From NCBI GenBank assembly GCA_009783705.1, contig WRCX01000015.1, positions 1 through 33,659 of the forward strand: a stretch of DNA of 33,659 nucleotides, given 5' to 3'. The stretch is from Candidatus Bathycorpusculum hydrogenotrophicum. Its GTDB lineage: Archaea; Thermoproteota; Bathyarchaeia; Bathyarchaeales; Bathycorpusculaceae. The translations under genes and the position numbers were made by a program. Positions within the stretch are counted from its first letter, which is position 1; each line of letters begins with the position of its first letter. This document shows, one piece after another, positions 1 through 7,675 of the stretch. The notes under the pieces were generated by a model. It worked only from the letters and a program-made list of their open reading frames with translations, was not told the origin of the DNA and made no database searches.

Positions 1-505
1 AAATCCTGAGCGTTTAATTTTGACGCTTTTTCATACCGAACCAAACTACCAAACATAAACAAAACCAACTTTTACCCACAAAGCAAGCAACCACACTATT
101 TATAATTGCCGAGGAGGTCTATTTTTCTTCGCTTATGCAGAAATAAAACTAACCGAATTCAGTATAATAAGAGCCATCTGTGAGTCTGTCAAAATGTGAT
201 TCCGCAACACCGAAATGTTGACCTTTAGTAGTTTTTCATAGTCCATAACCATGATAATGCTAACTACGAACTACATGCATCATCACTAATCTGCGGAAAT
301 AATCAACCACAAAAAAGAAACTAAATCCCAAGAAGATCTAATGAACAAAAACGCTTGCCATAAAACAACAAACTAAACAAAGACCCGACGAGCTGGCGCT
401 TTGCGTAGAAGAGAAAGCCCAGAAGCAATTCTTTGAACATTTCGCGGTAGAATAGTTATTGAAGATTTATTACAAAGACAGACTCTCCTTTTTTGAGGAA
501 TCTGC
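1..505. other. Non-coding leader region before the HtrA-like gene
   Basis: I see no convincing reading frame, RNA gene or repeat in this A/T-rich stretch. The only assignable element is a GAGG ribosome binding site at about 495-498, seven bases before the protease start. Confidence 0.5.
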
Positions 506-1447
506 ATGTCCTATGATGAGAATGCAGTGTTAGATATCATCGAGAAAGCAAGCAAAAGTGTGGTAAACATATCCACAGTCAAATTGGTACACAACGTTTT
601 CTATCAAGCAGTACCGGTAAGCGGCATGGGTTCAGGCACTATCATTGATAAAAGAGGTTTGATTCTAACCAACAATCATGTCGTGGGTGGAGCACAAAAA
701 ATCAATGTAACCTTGTGGAACAATCAGGTGCTAGAGGGAGTTATCGTTGGGTCTTGTGCAATCCATGACATAGCAGTCATAGAGGTCCAAGATGGCGAAG
801 AGCTTGAAGCCGCGGAGCTGGGAGACTCAGATAAACTCAGAGTGGGACAACAGGTTTATGCTATTGGCAATCCGTTTGGTTTAGTGGGAGGCCCCAGTGT
901 AACTAGAGGCGTTGTGAGCGCTATAAATCGAACCATAGAATCTGAGCGGGGACTGATTGAAAACCTCGTACAGACCGACGCTGCCATTAACCCCGGCAAC
1001 AGCGGCGGACCACTCATTGACCTTTTGGGTAGAGTGGTTGCCATAAATACCGCCATCATTCCATATGCACAGGGCATCGGGTTTGCTATTCCTATTAATT
1101 CTGCCAAGAACTGTACCGAACAAACAGTCACAAAAAATGCTAAGCAACAACCGTGGCTGGGCATCGTTGGATTAACTATAACTATGCAGATAGCACGCTA
1201 TTATGGGTTAACGGTGGATTGGGGCGTTTTTGTAACCAAAGTGATTCAGGGCAGTCCCGCAAAACAAGCGGGTATGGTACAGGGAGATATCATTCTTCAA
1301 GTGGGCAGTATCGAAATCAAGGGGATTGAAGAGTTGGTCGCAGAAGTCCACAAATACACCATCGGCAAAACCCTACAGGTGCTTGCGGTGCGTAATAGCA
1401 AAAAATGTCTCTTTGAGTTAAAACTCGGCCAAGCACCATCATCATAA
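506..1447 (+). CDS. HtrA/DegP-like trypsin-family serine protease with C-terminal PDZ domain
   Basis: A 313-residue S1C-type serine protease that cleaves or chaperones misfolded proteins. The catalytic triad is visible as His58 (TNNHVV), Asp88 (HDIAV) and Ser166 (GNSGGP). The oxyanion-loop motif GNPFGL lies near residue 121. Residues about 215-305 form a single PDZ domain (WLGIVGL, then GSPAKQAGMVQGDIIL). There is no signal peptide or membrane segment at the N-terminus, so the protein is probably cytoplasmic, unlike bacterial periplasmic DegP. The ATG follows a GAGG site by seven bases. The next gene begins 14 bases after its stop, so the two may be co-transcribed, although that gene also has its own strong ribosome binding site. 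The family call is secure; the physiological substrate is not known. Confidence 0.93.
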   Translation: MSYDENAVLDIIEKASKSVVNISTVKLVHNVFYQAVPVSGMGSGTIIDKRGLILTNNHVVGGAQKINVTLWNNQVLEGVIVGSCAIHDIAVIEVQDGEELEAAELGDSDKLRVGQQVYAIGNPFGLVGGPSVTRGVVSAINRTIESERGLIENLVQTDAAINPGNSGGPLIDLLGRVVAINTAIIPYAQGIGFAIPINSAKNCTEQTVTKNAKQQPWLGIVGLTITMQIARYYGLTVDWGVFVTKVIQGSPAKQAGMVQGDIILQVGSIEIKGIEELVAEVHKYTIGKTLQVLAVRNSKKCLFELKLGQAPSS

Positions 1448-1461
1448 ATTAAGGTGATAAA

Positions 1462-1899
1462 ATGAACATAGAAGAAGAAATTAGAGAAATTCTTGACAAA
1501 TACCGTGTTGTTGCGGTTGTTGGTTTATCGGATACTTTGGGCAGGCCCAGTCACCGTGTTGCGGCATATCTCAAAAAACATGGTTACCAAATAATTCCGG
1601 TTAACCCGTTTGTTGAGAAAGTTTTGGGTGAGAAGTGCTACAAAAGTCTTCTAGATATTCCAGTTGATATTCAGAAAACTATAGATATTGTAGATGTCTT
1701 TCGAAAAAGTGAAGATGTTCCACCAATTGTTGCGCAGGCCATTGAACTTAGAGTTAAATTTGGCAGGCCGTGTGTGGTTTGGATGCAAAAGGGTATTATC
1801 AATTTAGATGCGGCGAAAATGGCACAGCAGTCAGGTTTGAGGATGATTATGGATCGATGTATAATGGAGGATCACCTGCAGTTGTGTCGCTCTAGTTAA
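1462..1899 (+). CDS. CoA-binding domain protein (YccU-type, CoA_binding_2)
   Basis: A 145-residue stand-alone Rossmann-fold protein of the CoA-binding family. It opens with a helix, then the nucleotide-binding strand and loop VVAVVGLSDTLGRPSHRVA (about residues 16-34). The family signature VNPFVEKVLGEKCY follows (about 48-61), and VWMQKGI comes near residue 107. Length is normal for the family. These proteins bind CoA or acyl-CoA; their biochemical role is poorly defined. The start is well supported: AGGTGAT lies just upstream, with the GGTGA core four bases from the ATG. This makes a useful yardstick for ribosome binding sites elsewhere in the window. The 3' end overlaps the convergent VIT-type gene by four bases. 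Confidence 0.9.
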   Translation: MNIEEEIREILDKYRVVAVVGLSDTLGRPSHRVAAYLKKHGYQIIPVNPFVEKVLGEKCYKSLLDIPVDIQKTIDIVDVFRKSEDVPPIVAQAIELRVKFGRPCVVWMQKGIINLDAAKMAQQSGLRMIMDRCIMEDHLQLCRSS

Positions 1900-2756
1900 G
1901 CTGCGCCCAGTATTAGTGAGACAACTGTTGCGATTATGACTATGGTTAGGGTTTCGGCGAGAGTTATTTTCCAGCTGACGCGGGTTTTCTTTGAGCGATA
2001 TCGAACTAAAAAGACTCCTGCGATGACGCTGACTATACTTAGTGAGGCTACGATGTTGTAGTATGGGGGTAGGAGTAGGTAGGTGGCTATGGGGATTATG
2101 CCGGCTATGAAGGTTGTGACTCCGCAGATGATGGCGGCGTAGAGATTTGATCGATGGATCTGGCGGCCCAACACTAGGAAGAGTTTTTGGACCAGCAGAA
2201 GGGATTTGGTGCGTTCTTTTTTGTCAGGAATATCGCTTAGACTGTAGTTCATTAGGTTCTGCAGGGTCATTATATCGTTTAGGTCCTCAGTGATGCCGCC
2301 TAATAGAAAGCTAGAAAAGTTTGTGATGGCAACTGCGCTCAGGGTTAGAAATGCAGAGAAAATAACAAGATCAGGGTTGCTAAATATGGCATTTGAGGTG
2401 AGAGTACCTATGAAGGCTGAGAGTATGACAACAAGGCTGGTAATGGAGCCGTCGACTAAACCGGCGACAACCTCCATGATGGGCTCTTTTTTGAGCAAAA
2501 GACTCTCCCACTCCTTACCTAGTCGGCGCCCCTTTGTTGTCAACCGAACATACTCACCGCTTTCCTCAATAAGATTCTCTGCGGCCATCTCTGTAAGTGC
2601 CTTATCAAGCTCAGCAGGATCAATACAAGTATAGCCTACACAAACCCGATCGATGCGTCGCTTAAGGGTAGAGCGATTAAGTTTAGCACCTTTAGTGAGG
2701 TTTAAAAGAACAATAACCCGAATAACGTCGGGTAACTCTTGAATTTCAAAGGACAC
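1896..2756 (-). CDS. VIT1/CCC1-family membrane protein with N-terminal winged-helix domain
   Basis: A 286-residue protein in two parts. Residues about 1-85 look like a winged helix: LDKALTEMAAENLIEES followed by YVRLTTKGRRLG, as in archaeal transcriptional regulators. From about residue 90 it becomes a membrane protein opening with EVVAGLVDGSITSLVV, resembling the first helix of vacuolar iron transporter (VIT1/CCC1) proteins. About five hydrophobic helices are visible (around 95-115, 130-152, 205-228, 232-250 and 265-284). VIT proteins move Fe2+ or Mn2+ across membranes. Whether this one transports metal is inference, because the typical acidic metal-binding cytoplasmic domain is not evident between helices 2 and 3. 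The gene converges on the CoA-binding gene with a four-base overlap. Confidence 0.7.
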   Translation of the reverse strand: MSFEIQELPDVIRVIVLLNLTKGAKLNRSTLKRRIDRVCVGYTCIDPAELDKALTEMAAENLIEESGEYVRLTTKGRRLGKEWESLLLKKEPIMEVVAGLVDGSITSLVVILSAFIGTLTSNAIFSNPDLVIFSAFLTLSAVAITNFSSFLLGGITEDLNDIMTLQNLMNYSLSDIPDKKERTKSLLLVQKLFLVLGRQIHRSNLYAAIICGVTTFIAGIIPIATYLLLPPYYNIVASLSIVSVIAGVFLVRYRSKKTRVSWKITLAETLTIVIIATVVSLILGAA

Positions 2757-3025
2757 TCAACTGGTCACCGATACAACAATAACATCATATGCAACCAAAA
2801 AGAAACTAAATAACATTGTGCCACAAAACATGGACAAAATAGGGTTGAGAGCAATAACCGCTAATTCGCTATAGCAGTAATTGATGTTATTAGCACTTTT
2901 TTGCATATCATAGTTTGTTTTTTGGCATGTCTGGTAAGTGTAGGGTGTTTTGATTTAGTTTCAGACAAGGTTTTGCTCCTAAAAATATTGATTAAGATAT
3001 ACGCTTATCTTTTAGTGGTGGTTTT

Positions 3026-3442
3026 TTGTCTGACAACGTTTTAGTTCGAGAAATTATGACAAAGCCTGTCAAGGTTGTACGTGAGGATACAAATCTTCAA
3101 GAAGTCATCGCGACCTTGAGTAGTTTTGATATTGATTCTATTGTTGTTGTGCAGGGAAAACGTCCTGTAGGTATCATAACATCTAGGGATGCTTTGATTA
3201 GGGGTTTTGAGCAGGGTTTGCCGGCGCGTGAAATAAAGGCGGGGATGGTTGCTTCTGCGCCGGTTATAACAATTGACCAAGAAGCCAGCTTAGAAGAAGC
3301 TACAGATCTGATGCGAAAAAAACACATCAAACATTTAGCTGTTATTAGCAACAGTGAATTGGTTGGGATTATTAGCGCCATGGATATTGTTTTTGCGATG
3401 CCCTCAATGCTACACACTATGGAAGAAGTTTGCCGACGATAA
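3026..3442 (+). CDS. Two-CBS-domain protein
   Basis: A 138-residue protein made almost entirely of a tandem CBS pair (Bateman module). CBS1 spans about residues 5-65 (VREIMTKPVKVVREDTNLQE, then PVGIITSRDAL). CBS2 spans about 72-133 (MVASAPVITIDQEASLEEA, then LVGIISAMDIV). Such modules bind adenine nucleotides or related ligands and usually regulate a partner protein; no partner domain is fused here. The start is TTG, preceded at four bases by GGTGG (3017-3021), and I see no better start upstream. The gene stands alone between two non-coding stretches. The downstream toxin-antitoxin pair is on the opposite strand. Confidence 0.88.
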   Translation: MSDNVLVREIMTKPVKVVREDTNLQEVIATLSSFDIDSIVVVQGKRPVGIITSRDALIRGFEQGLPAREIKAGMVASAPVITIDQEASLEEATDLMRKKHIKHLAVISNSELVGIISAMDIVFAMPSMLHTMEEVCRR

Positions 3443-3516
3443 ATTTGAAGCGCCAGCACATAAGTACAATTTTAAATGTCGGAAAAATAGTGCCGTAAGC
3501 ATATAAGATAGACTTT

Positions 3517-3939
3517 TCAGAAGACTTTTTTTATGCTTGTTATGTTAAAATCTTTATCATCTGTTATTATTTCTTTAGCACCAGTTCTTATTGCTACGGC
3601 TAGATGTAGAGCGTCTTCGTAGTCTAACTTGTTGCTGTCCATCAATTCAGTGGCAGTTGTCAGGTCTTCGGGTTTTAATGGCTCTATTGTTAAACCCTTT
3701 AGTTGAGTTAGAGCGGTTGTAATTTGCGCTACAAATGGGCGGTTTTTTAAGTTTTTGCCAGCTAATCCCGCCAGTACATACAGTGCTTCATAGATGGTTA
3801 AACTAGAAGTTACGTATTCTCTGGGAGAAGATGCTATGATTTTCTGTATCCAGCTATATGCTGTTTCGCCGTATACTGGGTGGTTACTTAACCAATAAAC
3901 GAATATATTGACATCTACATAGTAACGCGTTGTTTCCAC
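3517..3939 (-). CDS. vapC: PIN-domain ribonuclease toxin, VapC type
   Basis: A 140-residue PIN-domain protein. The acidic metal-binding residues are present: Asp9 (YYVDVNIFVYWL), Glu51 (TIYEALY), the YEDALHLA motif with Glu108 and Asp109, and the Asp-rich ITDDKDF at 126-131. VapC toxins are Mg2+-dependent RNases that cut tRNA, rRNA or mRNA. The gene overlaps the upstream AbrB-type antitoxin gene by 25 bases on the same strand, the usual antitoxin-first arrangement. Nothing looks truncated, so the toxin is probably active. The RNA target cannot be deduced from the sequence. Confidence 0.88.
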   Translation of the reverse strand: METTRYYVDVNIFVYWLSNHPVYGETAYSWIQKIIASSPREYVTSSLTIYEALYVLAGLAGKNLKNRPFVAQITTALTQLKGLTIEPLKPEDLTTATELMDSNKLDYEDALHLAVAIRTGAKEIITDDKDFNITSIKKVF

Positions 3940-4169
3940 CGTTTCAACATCTCCGTTTTAGCATATTCCTCTAGGTCTTCAGGCCAGTTTTCTACATGCA
4001 CTATACCATAGTATTTATCGGCTATAGACTCGGAGGCTTCTATGATCAAGACTTTCCCTTCGGATTTTATATTGACACAGCCCCCTTCGCTTAATTGGAT
4101 AGCTTCTCGGAATTTTCGGGGGATCCTGATACGACCTTTTGCATCCATTTTTACGGTGGTCTCAGTCAC
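3915..4169 (-). CDS. vapB: AbrB/SpoVT-type antitoxin, VapB
   Basis: A swapped-hairpin AbrB DNA-binding domain at the N-terminus (VTETTVKMDAKGRIRIPRKF) is followed by a C-terminal tail that would wrap the toxin; about 84 residues. I place the start at the GTG at 4169, directly before the first AbrB strand. The open frame continues upstream to another GTG at 4217, but those 48 bases consist of an 18-base repeat that looks like operator DNA, and they encode an unfamiliar VGIF/VGIS/VGIF peptide. The gene precedes vapC and overlaps it by 25 bases. Autoregulation by VapB or VapBC through the repeats is the expected control and is inferred here. Confidence 0.82.
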   Translation of the reverse strand: MTETTVKMDAKGRIRIPRKFREAIQLSEGGCVNIKSEGKVLIIEASESIADKYYGIVHVENWPEDLEEYAKTEMLKRWKQRVTM

Positions 4170-4172
4170 AAA

Positions 4173-4236
4173 TATTCCCACATACAAACTAATTCCCACC
4201 AATTTAAATATTCCCACAGTTAATTATTTGCCCACT
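4173..4236 (-). promoter_or_regulatory. Four 18-bp-spaced iterons upstream of vapBC, probable operator
   Basis: On the plus strand TATTCCCACA (4173-4182), AATTCCCACC (4191-4200), TATTCCCACA (4209-4218) and the weaker TTTGCCCACT (4227-4236) recur with an exact 18-base period. Read toward vapB they are copies of TGTGGGAATA. A/T-rich TATTTAAATT (4201-4210, minus strand) lies between two copies and could be the TATA element, so a protein bound to the iterons would block TBP. AbrB-type antitoxins bind repeated sites in their own promoters; the assignment to VapB is inference. Confidence 0.6.
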
Positions 4237-4305
4237 TTCTTATGCAGATAATAAATTAAATAAGTTACCGATTACACTTTATGGGTTACTTAGTGGTGGA
4301 TGATT

Positions 4306-4722
4306 ATGAGTAATGAAGTTTCTGTTTCTTATGAGCCTTTTAAGGAAATTGTAATTATGGAAAAGACTTGTTTTAACAGCCCTGAGGAAATTGCGCGGTT
4401 TACCAGTGTGATTGCTGGAGGTAAAATGGCAGGGTTGTATTGGGTTGATGGGGTGGTGTTTCTCTATTTCCCGCTTTCGGCGTCTAATGTTGCGGTTGCT
4501 AAGGAACTCTTGGAGAAGCGCAAGGTTTATTGGACCTATGTTGGGTTCGCCGCTATGCCACGGTATATGCCTATAATTGAAACTAAGGAAAAGATGATTG
4601 TACCGGTTGTGGATATATCCTGTGATCCTATTCTCAAGTCAGTTGCGCAGTGGTTAAAGCAACAGCTACAGACGGAGAGATGTTGTCCCCCAGAGCCGGG
4701 ACCACAAATTGGTTACAGGTAG
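4306..4722 (+). CDS. Conserved-looking hypothetical protein
   Basis: A protein of 138 residues that I do not recognise. It appears soluble: there is no signal peptide or membrane helix, and alpha and beta segments seem to alternate (EIVIMEKTCFNSPEEIARF, then GKMAGLYWVDGVVFLYFPL). The C-terminal tail carries Cys-Cys-Pro-Pro and is probably flexible. I prefer the ATG at 4306 to the one at 4300, because GGTGG (4294-4298) is seven bases from the former and only one from the latter. It is followed 27 bases later by the riboflavin kinase gene on the same strand, so co-transcription is possible. Nothing in the sequence ties it to flavin metabolism. Confidence 0.65.
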   Translation: MSNEVSVSYEPFKEIVIMEKTCFNSPEEIARFTSVIAGGKMAGLYWVDGVVFLYFPLSASNVAVAKELLEKRKVYWTYVGFAAMPRYMPIIETKEKMIVPVVDISCDPILKSVAQWLKQQLQTERCCPPEPGPQIGYR

Positions 4723-4749
4723 ACCTGTACCCTAATTGAAGGGTAGGGT

Positions 4750-5145
4750 TTGGGTCAGATAAGCTTTAGAGGCAAAGTTTTTTCGGGCAAGGGTGAGGGT
4801 AAACATTTTGTTGAGTTACCTTGGGTTAGAGCGCAGATAGAGCAGAAGTTGGGGTTTAGGCCTTATTTTGGAACGTTAAATTTGCATCTGTTTGAAGAAG
4901 AGGATGTTTTAAAAAGAAAAAGATTGCTTGAGTCTGCTTTGGGCATATGTGTGGAGCCTGAGACTGGTTATTTTTCAGGAACACTTTTTAGGGCAACTAT
5001 TTTGGGTGTTGAGGCAGCAGTTGTGATTCCTCAGGTACCAAATTATCCAGTAGATGTTTTAGAAGTTATTGCACCGGTTTATTTGCGTGGAAAATTAGAA
5101 AAGGGAAAGGGGGATTTAGCGGTTGTTGTTACAGTTACGGTTTAG
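4750..5145 (+). CDS. ribK: CTP-dependent riboflavin kinase (DUF120)
   Basis: Archaeal RibK makes FMN from riboflavin using CTP. The 131-residue protein has the DUF120 glycine-rich signature GKVFSGKGEGKHFVELPWV (about residues 8-26), then GFRPYFGTLNLHL (about 35-47). Near the end is the conserved VLEVIAPVYLRGKL. Length matches single-domain archaeal RibK, without the helix-turn-helix domain some relatives carry. The start is uncertain. TTG at 4750 sits only one base after a GGTAGGG element, and an in-frame ATA at 4759 is closer to where family members begin. The 3' end overlaps the convergent acyl-CoA synthetase gene by 11 bases. Confidence 0.9.
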   Translation: MGQISFRGKVFSGKGEGKHFVELPWVRAQIEQKLGFRPYFGTLNLHLFEEEDVLKRKRLLESALGICVEPETGYFSGTLFRATILGVEAAVVIPQVPNYPVDVLEVIAPVYLRGKLEKGKGDLAVVVTVTV

Positions 5146-6637
5146 CAGTAACTGTTTTTTTAAAGTTGGCTATGTAGGCATCTAATCCGCCGTTTTTCTG
5201 GAGGTATTCGCCATACCAGACCAGCGCTTTCATGGCGCGTGCGGCAGCTTCGGGGCTGTCAAAGCTTGGAACGCCCATTTTGTCGAAGTGGGTTCGAGTG
5301 TAGATGGCTAGATCAGTTTCGCCGATGTCGACTGCAACGATGGGTTTGTTGTATTTGCGAGCGACTTCAACGGTGCCGCCGATGTATTTCTCTTGGAGAC
5401 CCGGCATGTGGTGGAGGCCAAGTAGGATGATGCCGTGGGTTTTAGGGTCGTTGAACATGATGTCAGCAGATACGATGAATTGGTCATCGATAACTGAGCC
5501 GGTGAGGTCAACTGGGTTGTGGGTGGCGGCGATTTCGAGGATTTTGCCTTCTTTTTTGAGTTGGTCGAATTTTTCATCGGTTTCTTTGTCGAAGCGGTCT
5601 GCGGTTAGGCCTTGGGTTTCGAGTTCGTCAACGGTCATAACGCCGGGTCCGCCTGCATCGGTTAGAACACCCATGTTTTTACCGGTAGCTGGGGGTTGCA
5701 TTGCTAGGGCTTTGCCGTAGTCGAAGAATTCGTCCATGCTACGGGCACGTATGACTCCGCATTGTTCAAAGGCGGCGTCATAGACTTTGTCGCTGCCTGC
5801 GATGGCGCCTGTGTGGGATGCTGCTGCTAGGGCTCCTGCGGAGCTACGGCCGGATTTGATGACCACGACAGGTTTTTTGAGGGTGACTTTTTTAGCGATG
5901 TCGATAAAGGCGCGTCCACCCTTAACATCTTCAAGATAAACAAGAACCACTGTTGTTTCGTCATCTTGGAGCAGGTAGTTAAGAATGTCAGATTCAGAGA
6001 CATCACATTTGTTGCCAAAGCTGACGAATTTAGAAACACCCATACCACGACCGGTTAGGTAGTCAAGTGCAGCTGAGCCAAAAGCACCGCTTTGGGTAAT
6101 CATAGCAATGTTACCAGATAGGGGACGGGGGGTAGCTACAAATTTTTGACCATTGCTGAGGGTTTTCATCTCGGGTAGAAATATAGTGTCGACACCGCTT
6201 TTACGGTAAAAGACACCCAAGCAGTTGGGACCCAAAATGCGAATACCGCCCTTTTTGGCGATTTCAACCACTTGGTCTTCAAGTTCTTTGTTTCCGACTT
6301 CTTTAAAGCCGGCAGTGATTATAACAGCGCATTTAACTTTTTTAGCAACCGCCTCCTCCATGACACCAGCAACTGCTTTGGAGGGAACAATAATAACAAC
6401 TAGATCAATCTGATCAACAGGAACCTCACTTAGAGTCTTAAAACACTTAAACCCTAAAAGTGATTCTTCACTTGGGTTCACAGGGTAGAGCTCGCCCTTG
6501 TAAACGCCCTCATTTTTGTTAGTGGCAAGATTCTCAAAGATGACGCAGCCGGCTTTGCCAGGTTTTTTTGTGGCGCCAATAACTGCGACGGTTTTTGGAT
6601 TAAAGAATGCATCCAGCTTTTGTAGTGCTTCTTCCAT
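5135..6637 (-). CDS. ADP-forming acetyl/acyl-CoA synthetase, alpha subunit
   Basis: A 500-residue NDP-forming acyl-CoA synthetase alpha chain, which converts acyl-CoA, ADP and phosphate to acid, CoA and ATP. Residues about 8-140 are the CoA-binding Rossmann domain (TVAVIGATKKPGKAG, then ILGPNCLGV). The succinyl-CoA-ligase-like domain follows (MITQSGAFGSAALDYL, 179-194). The phosphorylated histidine is His275 in ASHTGAIAGSD. The length fits a separate alpha subunit. The ATP-grasp beta subunit is not in the window, so it must be encoded elsewhere. In archaea this enzyme is the standard route for making ATP from acetyl-CoA or amino-acid-derived acyl-CoAs. The gene stands alone, converging on ribK. 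Confidence 0.92.
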   Translation of the reverse strand: MEEALQKLDAFFNPKTVAVIGATKKPGKAGCVIFENLATNKNEGVYKGELYPVNPSEESLLGFKCFKTLSEVPVDQIDLVVIIVPSKAVAGVMEEAVAKKVKCAVIITAGFKEVGNKELEDQVVEIAKKGGIRILGPNCLGVFYRKSGVDTIFLPEMKTLSNGQKFVATPRPLSGNIAMITQSGAFGSAALDYLTGRGMGVSKFVSFGNKCDVSESDILNYLLQDDETTVVLVYLEDVKGGRAFIDIAKKVTLKKPVVVIKSGRSSAGALAAASHTGAIAGSDKVYDAAFEQCGVIRARSMDEFFDYGKALAMQPPATGKNMGVLTDAGGPGVMTVDELETQGLTADRFDKETDEKFDQLKKEGKILEIAATHNPVDLTGSVIDDQFIVSADIMFNDPKTHGIILLGLHHMPGLQEKYIGGTVEVARKYNKPIVAVDIGETDLAIYTRTHFDKMGVPSFDSPEAAARAMKALVWYGEYLQKNGGLDAYIANFKKTVTAKP

Positions 6638-6734
6638 TAGCTATCCCATCGTAATGCGCATATGCTCACAAGCCGATTTTTATGTCTTACTCTCCAAAAA
6701 CACAATTTTTGGTTTATTTCTACAATATTAACCT

Positions 6735-7580
6735 TTAACACGATTTCCTTCGGACGATAACTAGCGGCTTATGAGAAACTGATGCAATCATCTCCCAACT
6801 CACCCCATCCACCGCAACACCAAACCGCGAAGCCATATCCCACACCGTCGCACCCGAACCCACCCCCCGCACCCGATCAGCAACATTTGTAACAGTTAAG
6901 GCTTCCCCAGCCAAAACAAATCCCCCCGCAACCGCCAAAGGCGTAGAACTGCGCTTCAACCCCAAAACCCGCCCCAAAACATAACCAACCACCCCACCCA
7001 AAGAATGAATACCGCGCATCGGCTTAGGCCGCGGAGTAAAATAAAAATTACAAAACCGAAAAGTCTTATCAGTATCAGCAATAACTACACAAACATCACG
7101 ACCCAACTCTTCTCTGATACATCGCCGAATTTTCTGAGCAAAACCCTCAACACCACCCAGAGGCAAACTAACATAGGAATAGGCCAAATTAGAACCATCA
7201 ATCCCACCCTCAGAACCAAACATCAACGCATCCAAAAGCCCTGCATGCTCCAGCGCCACCTGCTTATGACGACTCCCCGACTCAGAGGGGTACTCCCGCA
7301 GACGCCTAAGCAACCGCCCCCCAAACCCACACAAAACCCCAAGACCATAGCCCCAAACCACACGCATCCAAACCCCAGCAATAAATTTGGCATTTCGACT
7401 AGGCTCAACCAAGGCTTCATCAACTATACAACCCGTAGCAATCGATAGAGCCTTCTCAGAAACAACCACAAAATCCCCATCTAAGAGCTTGCCGCTCAGA
7501 GCCTCAGTTATTTTATAGAGATAGTTTTCATGGGGTTTCCAGTAACTGGTCTTAACCGCCAACGCCAAATATTTAGTCAT
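6735..7580 (-). CDS. CofE-like (F420-0:glutamate ligase family) protein
   Basis: A 281-residue member of the coenzyme F420-0:gamma-glutamyl ligase fold family. The N-terminal DGDFVVVSEKALSIATG matches the conserved strand and loop of CofE, and GGIDGSNLAYSYVSLPLGG (about 127-145) corresponds to the family's GIDxSN segment. Then come VVIADTDKTF and a C-terminal GEALTVTNVADRVRG. CofE itself adds glutamates to F420-0. This protein diverges, for instance with a long Gly/Arg-rich insertion near residues 75-95, so it may act on another substrate. No other F420 biosynthesis genes are nearby. The gene is 95 bases downstream of the AmrS-like gene on the same strand and may be transcribed with it. Confidence 0.72.
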   Translation of the reverse strand: MTKYLALAVKTSYWKPHENYLYKITEALSGKLLDGDFVVVSEKALSIATGCIVDEALVEPSRNAKFIAGVWMRVVWGYGLGVLCGFGGRLLRRLREYPSESGSRHKQVALEHAGLLDALMFGSEGGIDGSNLAYSYVSLPLGGVEGFAQKIRRCIREELGRDVCVVIADTDKTFRFCNFYFTPRPKPMRGIHSLGGVVGYVLGRVLGLKRSSTPLAVAGGFVLAGEALTVTNVADRVRGVGSGATVWDMASRFGVAVDGVSWEMIASVSHKPLVIVRRKSC

Positions 7581-7675
7581 AGAGAAACGCTACCAAAGCA
7601 AACCAACTTTTCACTAATAAGACTAATCCAAGACGCCATTTTAGGATTATAGGCAATTGCAGTGTTTGTGATTGT

